A DNA stretch of 28,033 nt from a virus: positions 1 to 28,033 of IMG/VR virus record IMGVR_UViG_3300029922_000256; one strand, 5' to 3'. Below the pieces are notes generated by a model, which did no database searches, was not told the origin of the DNA, and saw only the letters and a program-made list of their open reading frames with translations. This document shows, piece after piece, positions 1-7,747 of the stretch (the first letter of the stretch is position 1; each line of letters starts with the position of its first letter). A program made the translations under genes and the position numbers.

Positions 1-1
1 C

Positions 2-3000
2 CCTTTTCAGGGAAGTTTTTACACTTCTAATGATGGAAACAGTCAAAGTTGGAATTTAGCATTAACAACACTTGTTGCCAATTCATCTTTTTGGAATTCT
101 TTCACATATTTTACAATGGCTAGTGGAAGTACTACTGTATTAGTTTTTAATAATAGTGCGTTTTGGAATAATGCGTCTACTTTTACTGGTGCAAATAGTG
201 CAAATTATCTAGCATTATACACAGCAGTTTCTGCTAATTCTTCAGTTTGGGGCCTTGCTACAAATCCTGGTACTAATCAAGTAGTAACATTTGTACAATT
301 ACAGAGTGCATTTTGGAATAATTCTTGTACATTTACTGATGCAAATTCTGCCAACTACCTAGCACTTTATACTACCGTTTCCGCTAATTCTTCTGTATGG
401 GGAAGTGGTGGTGGTGGTTCAGGAAATGCTTATGTCAATGCATTAGTTAATGCTAATTCTGCATTTTGGAATAATTCTGATACTTTTTCCAACTCAACAT
501 CTGCTAATTATCTGGCTTTATATACAACAGTTTCGGGAAATAGTGCTACATGGGGTGCTGGTGCTAATCCTGCATTACCTGCAGTCATTACGTTTGTAGA
601 AAACAATTCGGCTAATTACTACAGTTTATATACCGTTGTAAGTTCGAATTCTTCAGTTTGGGGTTCTGGGAGTAACCCAGCATTACCAGCGGTTATTACC
701 TTTGTAGAAAACAATTCGGCTAATTATTATTCACTTTATACAGCGGTTAGTGCCAATTCCTCTGTTTGGAGTTCAGGAAGCAATCCCGCTCTTCCTTCAG
801 TAATCACTTTTGTACAAACAAATTCAGCTTATATTTTAAATGAAGTTAATTTAGTAGCATCTAATTCTGCATTCTGGAACAATTCTGATACTTTTAGTAA
901 TTCAACTTCTGCTAATTATTTGGCTTTATATACCGCCGTAAGTTCAAATAGTTCTACTTGGGGTGGTGGAGGTTCAGGAAACTCTTATGTTAATGCACTG
1001 GTTAATGCTAATTCCGCCTTTTGGAACAATGCATCCACATTTACTGACAATAATTCCGCTAATTACTTAGCTTTATATACTACAGTTTCTGGGAACTCTT
1101 CAATATGGGGATTAGCAAGTAACCCTGGTACAAATGCTGTAGTGACCTTTGTAGAGTCGAATTCGGCCTATATATTGAACGAGGTTAACTTAGTAGCATC
1201 TAATTCTGCATTTTGGAATAATTCTGATACTTTTTCCAACTCAACATCTGCTAATTATCTCGCTTTGTATACAACAGTTTCGGGAAATAGTGCTACATGG
1301 GGTGCTGGTGCTAATCCTGCATTACCTGCAGTCATCACGTTTGTAGAAAATAATAGTGCAAATTATTATGCACTTTATACTGCTGTTTCCGCAAATAGTT
1401 CAACATGGGGAGCAGGAGGTGGTTCAGGAAATGCTTATGTTAATGCATTAGTTAATTCTAATTCAGCCTTTTGGAATAATGCATCCACATTTACTGACAA
1501 TAATTCGGCTAATTATCTAGCTTTATATACCACAGTTTCTGGAAACTCCTCAATATGGGGATTAGCAAGTAACCCTGGTACTAATTCAGTAGTTACTTTC
1601 GTACAATCAAATTCCGCATATATTTTAAATGAAATTAATTTAGTTGCAGGAAATTCTGCATTTTGGAATAATGCTTCTACTTTCACTGATAATAATTCGG
1701 CTAATTATCTAGCCTTATATACTGCAGTTAGTGCTAATTCTGCTACATGGAATTCAGGAAGCAATCCCGCCTTACCAAATATAATCACATTAGTTGAAAA
1801 TAACTCCGCTTTTTGGAACAATTCCGATACTTTTAGCAATTCAACTTCTGCTAATTATTTGGCACTTTATACTGCAGTTAGTGCAAATTCTTCCACATGG
1901 GGTTCAGGAAGTAATCCTGCGTTACCTGCGGTCATTACGTTTGTTGAAAATAACAGTGCAAATTATTATAGTTTATATACTGCTGTTAGTGCTAATTCAA
2001 GTACTTGGGGTTCTGGAAGTAACCCCGCATTACCTGCAGTCATTACGTTTGTTGAAAATAATAGTGCGAATTACTACAGTTTATATACATCCGTAAGCAC
2101 AAATTCTGCGTTTTGGAATAATGCATCCACATTTACTGATAATAATTCGGCTAATTATCTAGCTCTTTATACAACAGTTAGTGCTAATTCTTCAGTTTGG
2201 GGACTTGCTAACAATCCTGGTACGAATGGTGTCGTAACATTAGTGCAACAAAATAGTTCTTATTGGAATAATTCTGATACATTTTCTAATTCAACTTCTG
2301 CTAATTACTTGGCATCTTATTCTGTTGTTTCGGCCAATTCTTCTTTCTGGATCAATGCTTCAACTTTTACCGATAATAATTCAGCTAATTATCTAGCTTT
2401 ATATACTGCAGTTTCTGCTAATTCATCTATATGGAATCTTGCAGGGAATTACATAGTAAATGCATTAGTTAATGGAAACTCTGCTCTTTGGAATAGTGCA
2501 AGCACTTTCACGGTACAAAATAGTTCTTTTATATTAAACGAAATTAATTTAGTTGCGGGAAATTCCGCTTTTTGGAATAATTCTGATACATTTTCCAATT
2601 CAATTAGCGCAAATTATCTTGCTCTTTATACTACCGTTTCCGCTAATTCTTCCACATGGGGAAGTGGCGGAGGTTCGGGAAATGCTTATGTTAATGCATT
2701 AGTTAATTCTAATTCAGCCTTTTGGAACAATTCTGATACTTTTAGTAATTCGACTTCTGCCAATTATCTAGCTTTATACACTGCAGTTAGTGCTAATTCT
2801 TCCACATGGGGTGGTGGATCTATTACGATAACAATTTCTTCTGGTAATGGTTTTGCAGGGACATCTTCAGGTGGTTCCAATCCTATATTAACAATTGCTA
2901 CTACTATTACGGGTATAGCTTATGGTAATGGTAGTGCTTTTTCAGCAGCTACACCAAGTCAGGTTGCTACGGGATTAATTGGAAGTCCAGTTACCATAAC

Positions 3001-3373
3001 TGGTACTCCTGGAAGTTCTACTTACTTAAACGGTGCAGGCGCATGGTCTACCGTATCATCATCAACACCTAGATTAACTAACATTTATAATTCAAGTCAA
3101 GTATTATCTGCTATTGATTCCTTGAATATTTTTACCGCTTTAACTGGAGCAACTGCATATCTATTACCAGCATCATCTTATCTTTCTGCTAGTGTAAATT
3201 CTGTAACAGTAAAATTAGGAACACCATCTATGACATTAGTGATAGCACCTTGTGCGACAAATGGTGATACGCTAGAAGGCACAACAAGTACATTTACCTT
3301 CCAAAATAACCCATCCCCTCCATACAATTCACTAACTATTGCAGCAGTATCTGGTGGTTTTTGGTTTACCTAA
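2..3373 (+). CDS. Repeat-rich tail fibre protein (5' end outside window)
   Basis: The frame is open from base 2, so the ATG at 116 is internal and the gene begins upstream; 1123 residues are visible. Most of the visible protein is a repeat with a 14-residue base period: N-S-A/S, an aromatic pair (FW or NY), then TF or LYT and V-S-A. Some units carry an eight-residue Gly/Asn/Pro-containing insert (SNPALP or TNPGTN type) or a GGGSGNAYVNALVN linker. Lys and Arg are almost absent, while Asn, Ser, Ala, Thr, Trp and Tyr dominate. The repeats stop near base 2815, followed by a Gly/Ser/Thr-rich beta region with a phage-fibre-like YLNGAGAWST stretch and a compact C-terminal domain ending in GGFWFT. 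I infer a long, probably trimeric host-binding fibre. Related repeats occur at 10965, 24325 and 26689. The stop overlaps the stop of the convergent gene at 3370. A structural fibre is confident; its position on the virion is not known. Confidence 0.85.
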   Translation, partial: PFQGSFYTSNDGNSQSWNLALTTLVANSSFWNSFTYFTMASGSTTVLVFNNSAFWNNASTFTGANSANYLALYTAVSANSSVWGLATNPGTNQVVTFVQLQSAFWNNSCTFTDANSANYLALYTTVSANSSVWGSGGGGSGNAYVNALVNANSAFWNNSDTFSNSTSANYLALYTTVSGNSATWGAGANPALPAVITFVENNSANYYSLYTVVSSNSSVWGSGSNPALPAVITFVENNSANYYSLYTAVSANSSVWSSGSNPALPSVITFVQTNSAYILNEVNLVASNSAFWNNSDTFSNSTSANYLALYTAVSSNSSTWGGGGSGNSYVNALVNANSAFWNNASTFTDNNSANYLALYTTVSGNSSIWGLASNPGTNAVVTFVESNSAYILNEVNLVASNSAFWNNSDTFSNSTSANYLALYTTVSGNSATWGAGANPALPAVITFVENNSANYYALYTAVSANSSTWGAGGGSGNAYVNALVNSNSAFWNNASTFTDNNSANYLALYTTVSGNSSIWGLASNPGTNSVVTFVQSNSAYILNEINLVAGNSAFWNNASTFTDNNSANYLALYTAVSANSATWNSGSNPALPNIITLVENNSAFWNNSDTFSNSTSANYLALYTAVSANSSTWGSGSNPALPAVITFVENNSANYYSLYTAVSANSSTWGSGSNPALPAVITFVENNSANYYSLYTSVSTNSAFWNNASTFTDNNSANYLALYTTVSANSSVWGLANNPGTNGVVTLVQQNSSYWNNSDTFSNSTSANYLASYSVVSANSSFWINASTFTDNNSANYLALYTAVSANSSIWNLAGNYIVNALVNGNSALWNSASTFTVQNSSFILNEINLVAGNSAFWNNSDTFSNSISANYLALYTTVSANSSTWGSGGGSGNAYVNALVNSNSAFWNNSDTFSNSTSANYLALYTAVSANSSTWGGGSITITISSGNGFAGTSSGGSNPILTIATTITGIAYGNGSAFSAATPSQVATGLIGSPVTITGTPGSSTYLNGAGAWSTVSSSTPRLTNIYNSSQVLSAIDSLNIFTALTGATAYLLPASSYLSASVNSVTVKLGTPSMTLVIAPCATNGDTLEGTTSTFTFQNNPSPPYNSLTIAAVSGGFWFT

Positions 3374-3615
3374 TTGATATAATCTTTAAAAGATTTATAT
3401 TTATTTTTCAATTCCCCCAATTGTTTATTCATATTTTTGGGGTAATTAAATGGCGAATTTTTAATTTTTTCGTCCTTTTTTAATTGTTCCTCAAAAAAAT
3501 TATCTAGTTCTGTTTCATTTTCAAAACCAGATGCGACAATTCGATTGTTTTTGGTGACGTTAAACGTGCCATCATAACGATCTTTTGCGACACTATAACC
3601 TTCAGGTATTTTCAT
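3370..3615 (-). CDS. Small hypothetical protein (81 aa)
   Basis: I do not recognise this family. The protein begins MKIPEGYSVAKDRYDGTFNV and reads as a short beta-strand segment (residues 4-30, with a 'variable NNRIVASGF' turn) followed by an acidic then lysine-rich helical tail. It has no signal peptide or membrane segment. Its ATG lies inside the end of the gene upstream at 3602 (14-base overlap), so the two are probably co-translated. Its TAG overlaps the TAA of the convergent fibre gene, leaving no room for a terminator. Length and operon position suggest a small accessory phage protein. Confidence 0.65.
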   Translation of the reverse strand: MKIPEGYSVAKDRYDGTFNVTKNNRIVASGFENETELDNFFEEQLKKDEKIKNSPFNYPKNMNKQLGELKNKYKSFKDYIN

Positions 3616-3856
3616 TCGGGGAATCTTCTAGAATGAAACCATATTTTTGTGAATACACTTGCGTATTATCCTTATCAAAAATAGCAATAATCTCTGTAGT
3701 TCTAGGGCTAATTGTTTTCAGTGCTAGATAATGTGCTTCCATAGGATCTGTCGCCTCTATATTAGAAAAATAACTTTCCGGTTCATCTTCATCAGTTGCA
3801 GAATAATAATTTCTTTTTTCAATTAGATAACGATTCAGGGGCAGCTTTTTTTTCAT
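3602..3856 (-). CDS. Small hypothetical protein (84 aa)
   Basis: Not recognised. It starts with a basic MKKKLPLNRYLIEKR stretch, then an acidic Asp/Glu patch (DEDEPES). Residues 28-60 look like an alpha/beta segment (SNIEATDPMEAHYLALKTI) that recalls short single-domain phage proteins; no catalytic motif is visible. The ATG overlaps, as ATGA, with a stop codon in the +1 frame of the upstream gene's tail (see findings), which suggests these genes were once exactly coupled. It overlaps the downstream gene by 14 bases. Confidence 0.65.
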   Translation of the reverse strand: MKKKLPLNRYLIEKRNYYSATDEDEPESYFSNIEATDPMEAHYLALKTISPRTTEIIAIFDKDNTQVYSQKYGFILEDSPNENT

Positions 3857-3907
3857 TTGGTTTTCTTAACAGGTTCTTTTACTATCTTAACATATTTAGC
3901 TAAAAAT

Positions 3908-4282
3908 TCAAGTGCCTTTCTTTCCTAAGAATTCAAAAAATGGCAGTAAATCTTTAAATAAAAACTCCTTTTCTAGTTTTTTAACTTTGATTATCTGTTG
4001 TTTTGAATCTTTTTCTGATTTATTTTGATATCTAGCAGTTACTTTAAATCGATCTTCAACATCAATTGCCGCAAGTTTATCCTTGGAACTTTGATAACTT
4101 AGAGTAACACCACCTTCATCCAAAGGTGTTAACATTTCAGGAACTAATTTATAGTGAATTTCCAGGAGTTTCATGAAAATCAGTGCATCGTCAAATACCC
4201 CCAAATAACATTTTTTGTTCCTAGGCCAACCATCAATGATACTTTTCAAATTCAATTCTTTTTGTTTCGTCTCCACAATCAT
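3908..4282 (-). CDS. Hypothetical protein, C-terminus possibly frameshifted (124 aa)
   Basis: Not recognised. A soluble, Lys/Glu-rich protein with a central beta-like portion (GGVTLSYQSS to FKVTARYQ) and a Lys-rich helical end. An AGGA Shine-Dalgarno core lies seven bases before the ATG. The gene is divergent from the nucleotidyltransferase at 4375, so promoters for both must sit in the ~90 bases between them. The annotated frame ends at 3908, but the +1 frame from about 3924 encodes a plausible Lys/Val-rich extension ending in a TGA that overlaps the next ATG. A one-base indel near 3912-3925 is likely. Confidence 0.6.
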   Translation of the reverse strand: MIVETKQKELNLKSIIDGWPRNKKCYLGVFDDALIFMKLLEIHYKLVPEMLTPLDEGGVTLSYQSSKDKLAAIDVEDRFKVTARYQNKSEKDSKQQIIKVKKLEKEFLFKDLLPFFEFLGKKGT

Positions 4283-4374
4283 AAAATTATCCTACCAAAA
4301 TCTTTTACATATGCAAGAGGTTTTTGAAAATATTTTTCTTGCTATATTTGAGGCGAGATGATAGAGTTTTGTTT

Positions 4375-5415
4375 ATGGGTGGAAAACTTGTAACACATTA
4401 CGGATTTTCTGAGAAGAGGATTGCGAAAGAAGAATACCTGAAATTGGTGGAAAAGGTTAAGAATGTATTTGATTCTAAACTCGTTCCTCCCAGGAGACAC
4501 CAAGCCATTCCCCATATTAGAAATAAGATTTCTTTTGGAGATTTAGATTATCTTGTTGAAAATTTTGGAGATATTAATTATTATTATTTCCTCAAAGATA
4601 ATTTCAATTCATCTTTTATTCATCACAATGCTGGGGTTTATTCCATCGAGGATTCCGGTTTCCAAATTGATATAATCTTAACTGAACCCAGTTATTACGA
4701 TTTTTCCTTAATGTACCTTTCAAACAACGATATTTCGAATTTGGTTGGTAGATGCTTTCACAAAATGGGGATGTCCTTGGGTCATAGGGGGTTATCCTAT
4801 AGAGTTAGAGAAAGTCTATTCTCAGGTATAGAGAAACAAAAAGATAATCAAATTGATGAAATAATTCTTACTTATAATCCCTATGAAGCCTGGGGGATGT
4901 TGGAATATGATTTGAAAAAATTTAAAGAGGGTTTTAATACATTGGAAGATGCCTTTAAATGGGTTATTGATAACAAATACTTTAATTCAGAAATTTTTGC
5001 TTTTCCGAATCTTAATCATACTAATAGAGTTCGTAATAAAAAAAGAGAAAATTATTGTAAATTCCTAAAATATTTAGAAGGAAAGACTTTTAAGGATTAT
5101 CCTTATGAAGAAGATAAAACTAAATATCTTCCATTTATTTCCGAACACTTTCCAAATTTTCCCATTGAATTAGAAAAATCCAAACTAAAATATTTTCACA
5201 ATAAGGAATTACAATCTAAGTTTAATGGTAATTTAGTAATGGAATGGTTAAATTTAACTGTTGGTGAAGAATTGGGAATGATTATCGGAAGTTTCAAGAA
5301 AAAATTCGGAAGTAAATCGGAAGATTTTGGGAAGTTTCTGGAGATTAATTCTCCAGAAGAAATTAAAAAAGGATTCTTGACGTGGTATAATTTTGAATAT
5401 AAACTGAAAAAATGA
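4375..5415 (+). CDS. Pol X-like nucleotidyltransferase (putative RNA 3'-end repair)
   Basis: A 346-residue protein with the hallmarks of the DNA polymerase beta-type nucleotidyltransferase fold: FGDLDYLV at about residues 54-61 supplies two carboxylates (D56, D58), FQIDIIL at 96-102 supplies the third (D99), and NDISNLVGR...MG...GHRGLSYRVR at 118-145 corresponds to the conserved segment after the catalytic strand. I recall similar proteins annotated simply as nucleotidyltransferases in large phages and giant viruses; the substrate is not established. The stop overlaps the PseT start as ATGA, so translation is probably coupled, and RNA ligases follow, which suggests RNA (perhaps tRNA 3'-end) repair. 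I chose the ATG at 4375. A TTG at 4324, four bases from an AGAGG, would add 17 residues and cannot be excluded. Family assignment is reasonably firm, function is inferred. Confidence 0.7.
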   Translation: MGGKLVTHYGFSEKRIAKEEYLKLVEKVKNVFDSKLVPPRRHQAIPHIRNKISFGDLDYLVENFGDINYYYFLKDNFNSSFIHHNAGVYSIEDSGFQIDIILTEPSYYDFSLMYLSNNDISNLVGRCFHKMGMSLGHRGLSYRVRESLFSGIEKQKDNQIDEIILTYNPYEAWGMLEYDLKKFKEGFNTLEDAFKWVIDNKYFNSEIFAFPNLNHTNRVRNKKRENYCKFLKYLEGKTFKDYPYEEDKTKYLPFISEHFPNFPIELEKSKLKYFHNKELQSKFNGNLVMEWLNLTVGEELGMIIGSFKKKFGSKSEDFGKFLEINSPEEIKKGFLTWYNFEYKLKK

Positions 5416-6320
5416 ACAACAAAAACAAAATTGTTAAGGTATTGCGAGGACTTCCCGCAAGTGGGAAAAGTACTATTGCGAAGAATTTGATTCAAGATCC
5501 ATCATGGATAAGGGTGAATAATGATGATTTTCGAAGCATGATGGGGAATGATAGAAAATGGAATAAGAAAGATGAAGAATTAATTACTAAAGTTAGAGAA
5601 TCAATTATTCACGAAGCATTATTGGCAGGATATAATATTGTTCTGGATAATTTAAATTTGCATCCAAAACACATTGAATGGATTGAAAATAAATTGAAAC
5701 AATTTCCAGAATATTCTTTAGAAGTTATAGATGTTCTGTGTGAACCAGAAATCTGCTCAATTCGAGATTCCCAACGTGAAAAACCAGTTGGTGATAAGGT
5801 CATTTTTGATTGGTATCATAAGTATCTGGAGACGAAGGTTCCTAAGAGAGTACAATCACTGGAACTTCAAAAATGCTTAGTATTTGACATAGACGGAACT
5901 TTAGCAAACCACGAAGGAGTACGATCATGTTATGATTATACAAAAGTATTGGAAGATAAGCCTATTCAATGGGTATTGGATATTCTTAATAAATTCAGGG
6001 ATACTCATAAAATCATATTCGCCAGCGGAAGAAAGAATGTTTGCGAATCTGATACCAGAAAATGGATTGATAAGTATATTTGGAATCCTAATGATGAAGT
6101 TTGCGTTTCTATCTATACTCCTCTCACTGATTACGAATTATATATGCGTAAAGCAGATGATGAAAGGAAGGATTATATCATTAAAAAGGAAATTTATGAA
6201 GAGTTTATCCTGCCACGCTACCACGTCGATTTTGTAGTAGATGATAGGTTGCAAGTTGTTAGAATGTTGCGAAATTCTTTATCTTTAAATGTTCTACAGG
6301 TCGATGACGGATTGTTCTAA
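5412..6320 (+). CDS. pseT: Polynucleotide 5'-kinase / 3'-phosphatase (T4 PseT-like)
   Basis: Bifunctional RNA/DNA end-healing enzyme: the N-terminal kinase phosphorylates 5'-OH ends and the C-terminal HAD phosphatase removes 3'-phosphate or 2',3'-cyclic phosphate. At 302 residues it matches T4 PseT (301). The P-loop GLPASGKST is at 13-21 (K19, S20), NNDDFR at 36-41 matches the kinase acid/base region, and R118 and R122 lie in a lid-like RDSQREKP segment. The phosphatase motif VFDIDGTLA at 158-166 gives D159 and D161; FASGRKN and VDDR later complete the HAD set. It overlaps the nucleotidyltransferase by four bases and precedes an Rnl1-type ligase, the T4 pairing that repairs tRNA cleaved by anticodon nucleases such as PrrC. 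All key residues appear intact. Confidence 0.95.
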   Translation: MNNKNKIVKVLRGLPASGKSTIAKNLIQDPSWIRVNNDDFRSMMGNDRKWNKKDEELITKVRESIIHEALLAGYNIVLDNLNLHPKHIEWIENKLKQFPEYSLEVIDVLCEPEICSIRDSQREKPVGDKVIFDWYHKYLETKVPKRVQSLELQKCLVFDIDGTLANHEGVRSCYDYTKVLEDKPIQWVLDILNKFRDTHKIIFASGRKNVCESDTRKWIDKYIWNPNDEVCVSIYTPLTDYELYMRKADDERKDYIIKKEIYEEFILPRYHVDFVVDDRLQVVRMLRNSLSLNVLQVDDGLF

Positions 6321-6337
6321 ATTAATTCGATGTGATT

Positions 6338-6628
6338 ATGATTAATGGTGAAGCTAAAGTTTTAGGAATATCTCCCTATGGAAATTATTCGTGGGGATGT
6401 GTCACAATAAAAGAAAAACCTTTAGAATATTTAATCGGGACAGTATACGGTAAAAAATCAAGTTCTATTTTTTCTGATATCACATATTTTTCAACTATTG
6501 TCGGTTTAGAATTGACAAATATTTCTTACAGGCATACATTTTTTAAAACATATATGGATTGGAAAGTTGTAGGTACTAAAAATAAAATTGAAGAGTTTAA
6601 AAGTAGATTGGATGAATATGTTCAATAA
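6338..6628 (+). CDS. Small hypothetical protein between PseT and RNA ligase
   Basis: A 96-residue protein that I do not recognise, beginning MINGEAKVLGISPYGNYSWG. It is rich in aromatic residues, predicted mostly beta in the first 60 residues, with a Lys/Glu-rich helical C-terminus. A GTG six bases upstream (6332) is an alternative start; no clear Shine-Dalgarno sequence lies before either. It overlaps the downstream ligase start by about 11 bases, so it is likely translated with the RNA-repair enzymes and might be an accessory factor, but that rests only on position. Confidence 0.6.
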   Translation: MINGEAKVLGISPYGNYSWGCVTIKEKPLEYLIGTVYGKKSSSIFSDITYFSTIVGLELTNISYRHTFFKTYMDWKVVGTKNKIEEFKSRLDEYVQ

Positions 6629-7715
6629 AGAATTAGTATTTTCAGAAAAATTCCAAGAAGATTTTACAGTTAAACCTGTTAATATTCATGGGGAAGATTG
6701 TGTCTTGGTATATCCGAAAGCATTTCCAAAATGGAACGAAGAGAATAAGATTTATAGATCTTCTATTTGGAGATTATCGGATGGTAAACCTATCAGCTTA
6801 TCCTATAAAAAATTCTGTAATTGGGGGGAAGCTCCAGAATTTGAAACACCAGATTTCAAGAATAAAATAGAATTTATTCAAAAAATAGACGGGTCATGTT
6901 TGATCTCAAGCAAATTTAATGGTAATGTCATACATAGAACCCGTCAAACTACCAATGCATTCGATATGGCTAATGGTTCAGAATTACCACAACTATTACA
7001 ACAATATTCAAAAGTATTTGATAATGATTTAATCAATTCTGGAAATTTTACTATTTTAACAGAATGGTATTCTCCCCAGAATGTTATTGTTTTAAGAGAA
7101 GCTACTGAACCTAAACTGTGGTTAACTGGTATCGTCGTTCATTCCGACTATTCATATCTATCCCAAGACAAACTGGATGAATTAGCATTAGAATGGGGAA
7201 TTGAACGTCCCAAAAGATACAATTTCAATACATTCGAAGAAATGGAACAAGCAGTTTCTCAATTTCAAACTTGTGAAGGAATTGTAGCATACTTTAATAA
7301 TAATCAAATACTTAAGAAAATTAAAGCGATTCGATATTTGTACTTACATAAGATTAAATCGAATCTAAACACACAAGAAGCAATATTAGATCTTTTTCTA
7401 AGTAGTAATTGCGAAACATATTCTGATTTTGAATACAAAATAACTACAGATTTTGATTATGAAGTTTTTGTTCAGATTCGATCTGAAATTTCCAAGATCT
7501 TCGATGCTAAAAAAGAAGTCGAAAATATTATCCAAGGGATGGTAGATTTTGTGAGAGACTTGCAAGGATTAACTAGAAAAGAACAAGCATTAAAAATTGT
7601 AGAAGCATATTCTTCAAATAAACAGACCAGTTTCGTGTTCACGCTTTTGGATAAAAAACCCATTTCAACAGAAATGTTAAAAAAACTCTATTGTCAAATC
7701 ATGAAAATTAATTGA
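6618..7715 (+). CDS. rnlA: RNA ligase 1 family (T4 Rnl1-like)
   Basis: ATP-dependent RNA ligase that seals 5'-phosphate/3'-OH RNA ends through a lysyl-AMP intermediate. About 365 residues from this start, compared with 374 for T4 Rnl1. The nucleotidyl motif I is KIDGS, at K89 counted from this ATG; the preceding YRSSIWRLSDGKPIS segment matches the family's RG-type N-terminal strand and loop. ILTEWYSP fits motif III, CEGIVAYF fits motif IV (EGxVA) and LKKIKAIRYLYLHKIKS fits motif V with its downstream tyrosine/histidine. The C-terminal ~110 residues are helical and may be the tRNA-recognition domain seen in Rnl1. Possible starts are TTG 6588, ATG 6612 and ATG 6618; I prefer 6618 because GGA lies five bases upstream. 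Together with PseT it forms the classical tRNA-repair pair. Confidence 0.88.
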   Translation: MFNKELVFSEKFQEDFTVKPVNIHGEDCVLVYPKAFPKWNEENKIYRSSIWRLSDGKPISLSYKKFCNWGEAPEFETPDFKNKIEFIQKIDGSCLISSKFNGNVIHRTRQTTNAFDMANGSELPQLLQQYSKVFDNDLINSGNFTILTEWYSPQNVIVLREATEPKLWLTGIVVHSDYSYLSQDKLDELALEWGIERPKRYNFNTFEEMEQAVSQFQTCEGIVAYFNNNQILKKIKAIRYLYLHKIKSNLNTQEAILDLFLSSNCETYSDFEYKITTDFDYEVFVQIRSEISKIFDAKKEVENIIQGMVDFVRDLQGLTRKEQALKIVEAYSSNKQTSFVFTLLDKKPISTEMLKKLYCQIMKIN

Positions 7716-7739
7716 CAAAATAGGAAAATATTTTACAAT
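7712..7739 (+). promoter_or_regulatory. Sigma70-type promoter for the Rnl5 ligase
   Basis: TTGACA (7712-7717) and TACAAT (7734-7739) are separated by 16 bases. The -35 overlaps the end of the Rnl1 gene, and only eight bases separate the -10 from the ATG at 7748, so the transcript would have almost no 5' leader. The box quality is high even for an A/T-rich genome, but no expression data exist here. Confidence 0.55.
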
Positions 7740-7747
7740 GTGCTTAT

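Noticed and set aside
1794-2096. Leu/Ile-rich open frame on the plus strand inside the first fibre gene
   Set aside because: It is an out-of-frame reading of the repeats and has the biased composition expected of that; the real frame covers it completely.
2-2815. Repeats considered as a CRISPR array or other DNA repeat element
   Set aside because: The units lie in one continuous open frame, differ mainly at synonymous sites and have no spacer structure; they are protein-coding repeats.
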